From NCBI GenBank assembly GCA_003505905.1, contig DNXM01000137.1, forward strand, positions 1 to 6,156: a DNA stretch of 6,156 nt, read 5' to 3'. A program made the translations under genes and the position numbers. Source of the DNA: Oscillospiraceae bacterium (GTDB taxonomy: Bacteria; Bacillota; Clostridia; Oscillospirales; Acutalibacteraceae). Below, in pieces: positions 4,893 to 6,156 of this stretch. A model generated the notes under the pieces. That model searched no databases, was not told where the DNA came from, and worked only from the letters and a program-made list of their open reading frames with translations. Numbering within the stretch: position 1 is the first letter of the stretch; each line of letters begins with the position of its first letter.

Positions 4893-6156
4893 ATGGCAAC
4901 AGCAAAAGTAAGAATTCACGAGGTCGCAAAAGACTTCGGCAAACAGAGCAAAGCAATTGTTGAGCTCCTTGCGCCATATTCGGACGAAGAGAAAAAATAC
5001 ACCTCAGCTCTTGATGACAAAGAGTTGAGCATCATATTTGAAACCCTGACTCAGCAGAGTGCTGTGGCAAGCTTCGAAGAATATTTCGCAACCGCATCCG
5101 AACCGAAGGAGGAAGCACCGGCGGAAAAAGTCGAGGAGGCTCCGAAGGCAGAGGAAAAGACGGAAACGAAGGGGAAGCCGGCAGAAACCCCGACGAAAAA
5201 AGCACCGGCGAAAGCAACACAGACGACCAAGGCGGACGAAAAGAAGCCTGCCGGGGCTCAAGGCGGCAACGGTGCACAGCCGCAGAAAAAGCAAAAGGAC
5301 CGCAGCGGTCCGCTGCAAGCCAGAACCAAGGGCGAAAAGCGCACCATCGACACCAGAGTGGACAATGTTCAGCTTGAAAAATACAACGAGCATTACGAAA
5401 ACATTGCGCCTGCCAACAAGACCCAGCGTCACGAGGGCGAGGCTCACAAGCAGAAGATTAAACAAAAATCCCAGCAGTACCGCAAGCAGCAGGGAACCCG
5501 TGCGCACCGCAAGGAAACCGAGGCAGAGCGCCTGAAGCGCATTGCCGCCGAGCGTGCGAGCAAGCACATCACCGTGACACTGCCCGAAGAAATCACGGTC
5601 GGTGAGCTTGCCATGAAGCTGAAAATGACAGCCGCCGAAGTCATTAAAAAGCTGTTTGCCTTGGGTCAAATGGCAACCGTCAACGAAACGCTTGACTTTG
5701 ACACGGCGGAAATCGTCGCCACCGAGCTTGGCGCAAAGGTCAAGAAGGAAATCGTTGTTACGATTGAAGACCGCATCATTGACGCATCCGACGACACCGA
5801 CGACAACCTTGAGGGTCGTGACCCCGTTGTTGTTGTCATGGGTCACGTTGACCATGGTAAAACATCGCTGTTGGATGCCATCCGTCACACCTCGGTTACA
5901 TCCACCGAAGCCGGCGGTATCACCCAGCACATCGGTGCATACCGTGTCGAAATCAACGGTCAGAAGATTACCTTCCTTGACACCCCCGGTCACGCCGCTT
6001 TCACATCCATGCGTGCCCGCGGCGCACAGGCAACCGATATTGCCGTGCTGGTTGTTGCGGCGGATGACGGTATTATGCCCCAAACCATTGAAGCCATCAA
6101 CCACGCCAAGGCGGCAGGCGTTACGATTATTGTTGCCATGAACAAAATGGATAAAC
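4893..6156 (+). CDS. infB: Translation initiation factor IF-2, 3'-truncated by window edge
   Basis: GTPase that places initiator fMet-tRNA on the 30S subunit and promotes 50S joining. The frame stays open to the right edge (421 codons plus one base); the full protein usually has about 750-950 residues, so the rest of G plus domains II and C lie beyond. A first IF2_N module (about 6-55) carries [22 protein letters not shown] Lys/Glu/Ala/Pro-rich, probably disordered linker covers about 64-150, then a charged segment, then a second IF2_N module at about 226-290 ([18 protein letters not shown]). The G domain shows G1 GHVDHGKT at 317-324, the switch-I threonine at 344 in GGITQHIG, G3 DTPGH at 363-367 and G4 NKMD at 417-420. 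The start is supported by AAGGAGG seven bases upstream. Identification is certain; a codon-aligned minus-strand open frame over it is an artefact. Confidence 0.97.
   Translation, partial: MATAKVRIHEVAKDFGKQSKAIVELLAPYSDEEKKYTSALDDKELSIIFETLTQQSAVASFEEYFATASEPKEEAPAEKVEEAPKAEEKTETKGKPAETPTKKAPAKATQTTKADEKKPAGAQGGNGAQPQKKQKDRSGPLQARTKGEKRTIDTRVDNVQLEKYNEHYENIAPANKTQRHEGEAHKQKIKQKSQQYRKQQGTRAHRKETEAERLKRIAAERASKHITVTLPEEITVGELAMKLKMTAAEVIKKLFALGQMATVNETLDFDTAEIVATELGAKVKKEIVVTIEDRIIDASDDTDDNLEGRDPVVVVMGHVDHGKTSLLDAIRHTSVTSTEAGGITQHIGAYRVEINGQKITFLDTPGHAAFTSMRARGAQATDIAVLVVAADDGIMPQTIEAINHAKAAGVTIIVAMNKMDK

Noticed and set aside
5601..5615. Possible internal in-frame start in infB (GGTGAG then ATG 5613), as for shorter IF-2 forms in some bacteria
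   Set aside because: The ATG falls in the middle of the second IF2_N module, so the product would begin with a broken domain; the ribosome site is only partial.
5004..6104. 366-residue minus-strand open frame opposite infB
   Set aside because: The plus strand encodes clear IF-2 motifs ([17 protein letters not shown]); the mirror frame has a GTG start and low-complexity Leu/Arg/Phe-rich sequence.

Overview
The window is 6,156 bases of a bacterial chromosome with every recognisable gene on the plus strand. It probably comes from a Clostridia-type Firmicute. The gene order rimP-nusA-rnpM(ylxR)-infB is the Firmicute order, Shine-Dalgarno sites are strong, NusA ends after its second KH domain without the acidic repeats of gammaproteobacteria, and base composition looks close to 50% GC. 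The IF-2 linker resembles Oscillospirales/Ruminococcaceae proteins as I remember them, but this placement is inference.

Layout. 1-2148: 3' part of a SERCA/PMCA-type P-type ATPase, predicted to export Ca2+, with its N-terminus outside the window. 2145-2846: a VTT-domain (TVP38/TMEM64, DedA superfamily) membrane protein. Its TTG start overlaps the ATPase stop by four bases, and a perfect-consensus sigma-A promoter lies inside the last ATPase codons. 2847-2997: an AT-rich intergenic region with a second promoter and a leader that folds into a long terminator-like hairpin. 2998 to the right edge: the translation/transcription operon rimP, nusA, rnpM and infB, the last cut off in its G domain just after the NKMD motif. 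There is no other gap above 300 bases, and I see no RNA gene, mobile element, CRISPR array or phage signature.

How the genes work together. The first two genes form a membrane module, probably ion homeostasis plus a lipid-scramblase-like or transporter protein. The second block is the conserved RNA and ribosome operon: RimP matures the 30S subunit, NusA controls RNAP pausing and termination, RnpM modulates RNase P, and IF-2 delivers initiator tRNA. The rimP leader hairpin is well placed to act as a NusA-responsive attenuator. The L7Ae-like gene ylxQ, usual between ylxR and infB in Bacillus-type operons, is absent.

The most notable observations are the TTGACA-N17-TATAAT promoter hidden in ATPase coding sequence, the overlap of a SERCA-like pump gene with a TMEM64-family gene, the rimP leader hairpin and the missing ylxQ. 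I did not find a clearly new biological system; the window is mostly conserved housekeeping sequence.
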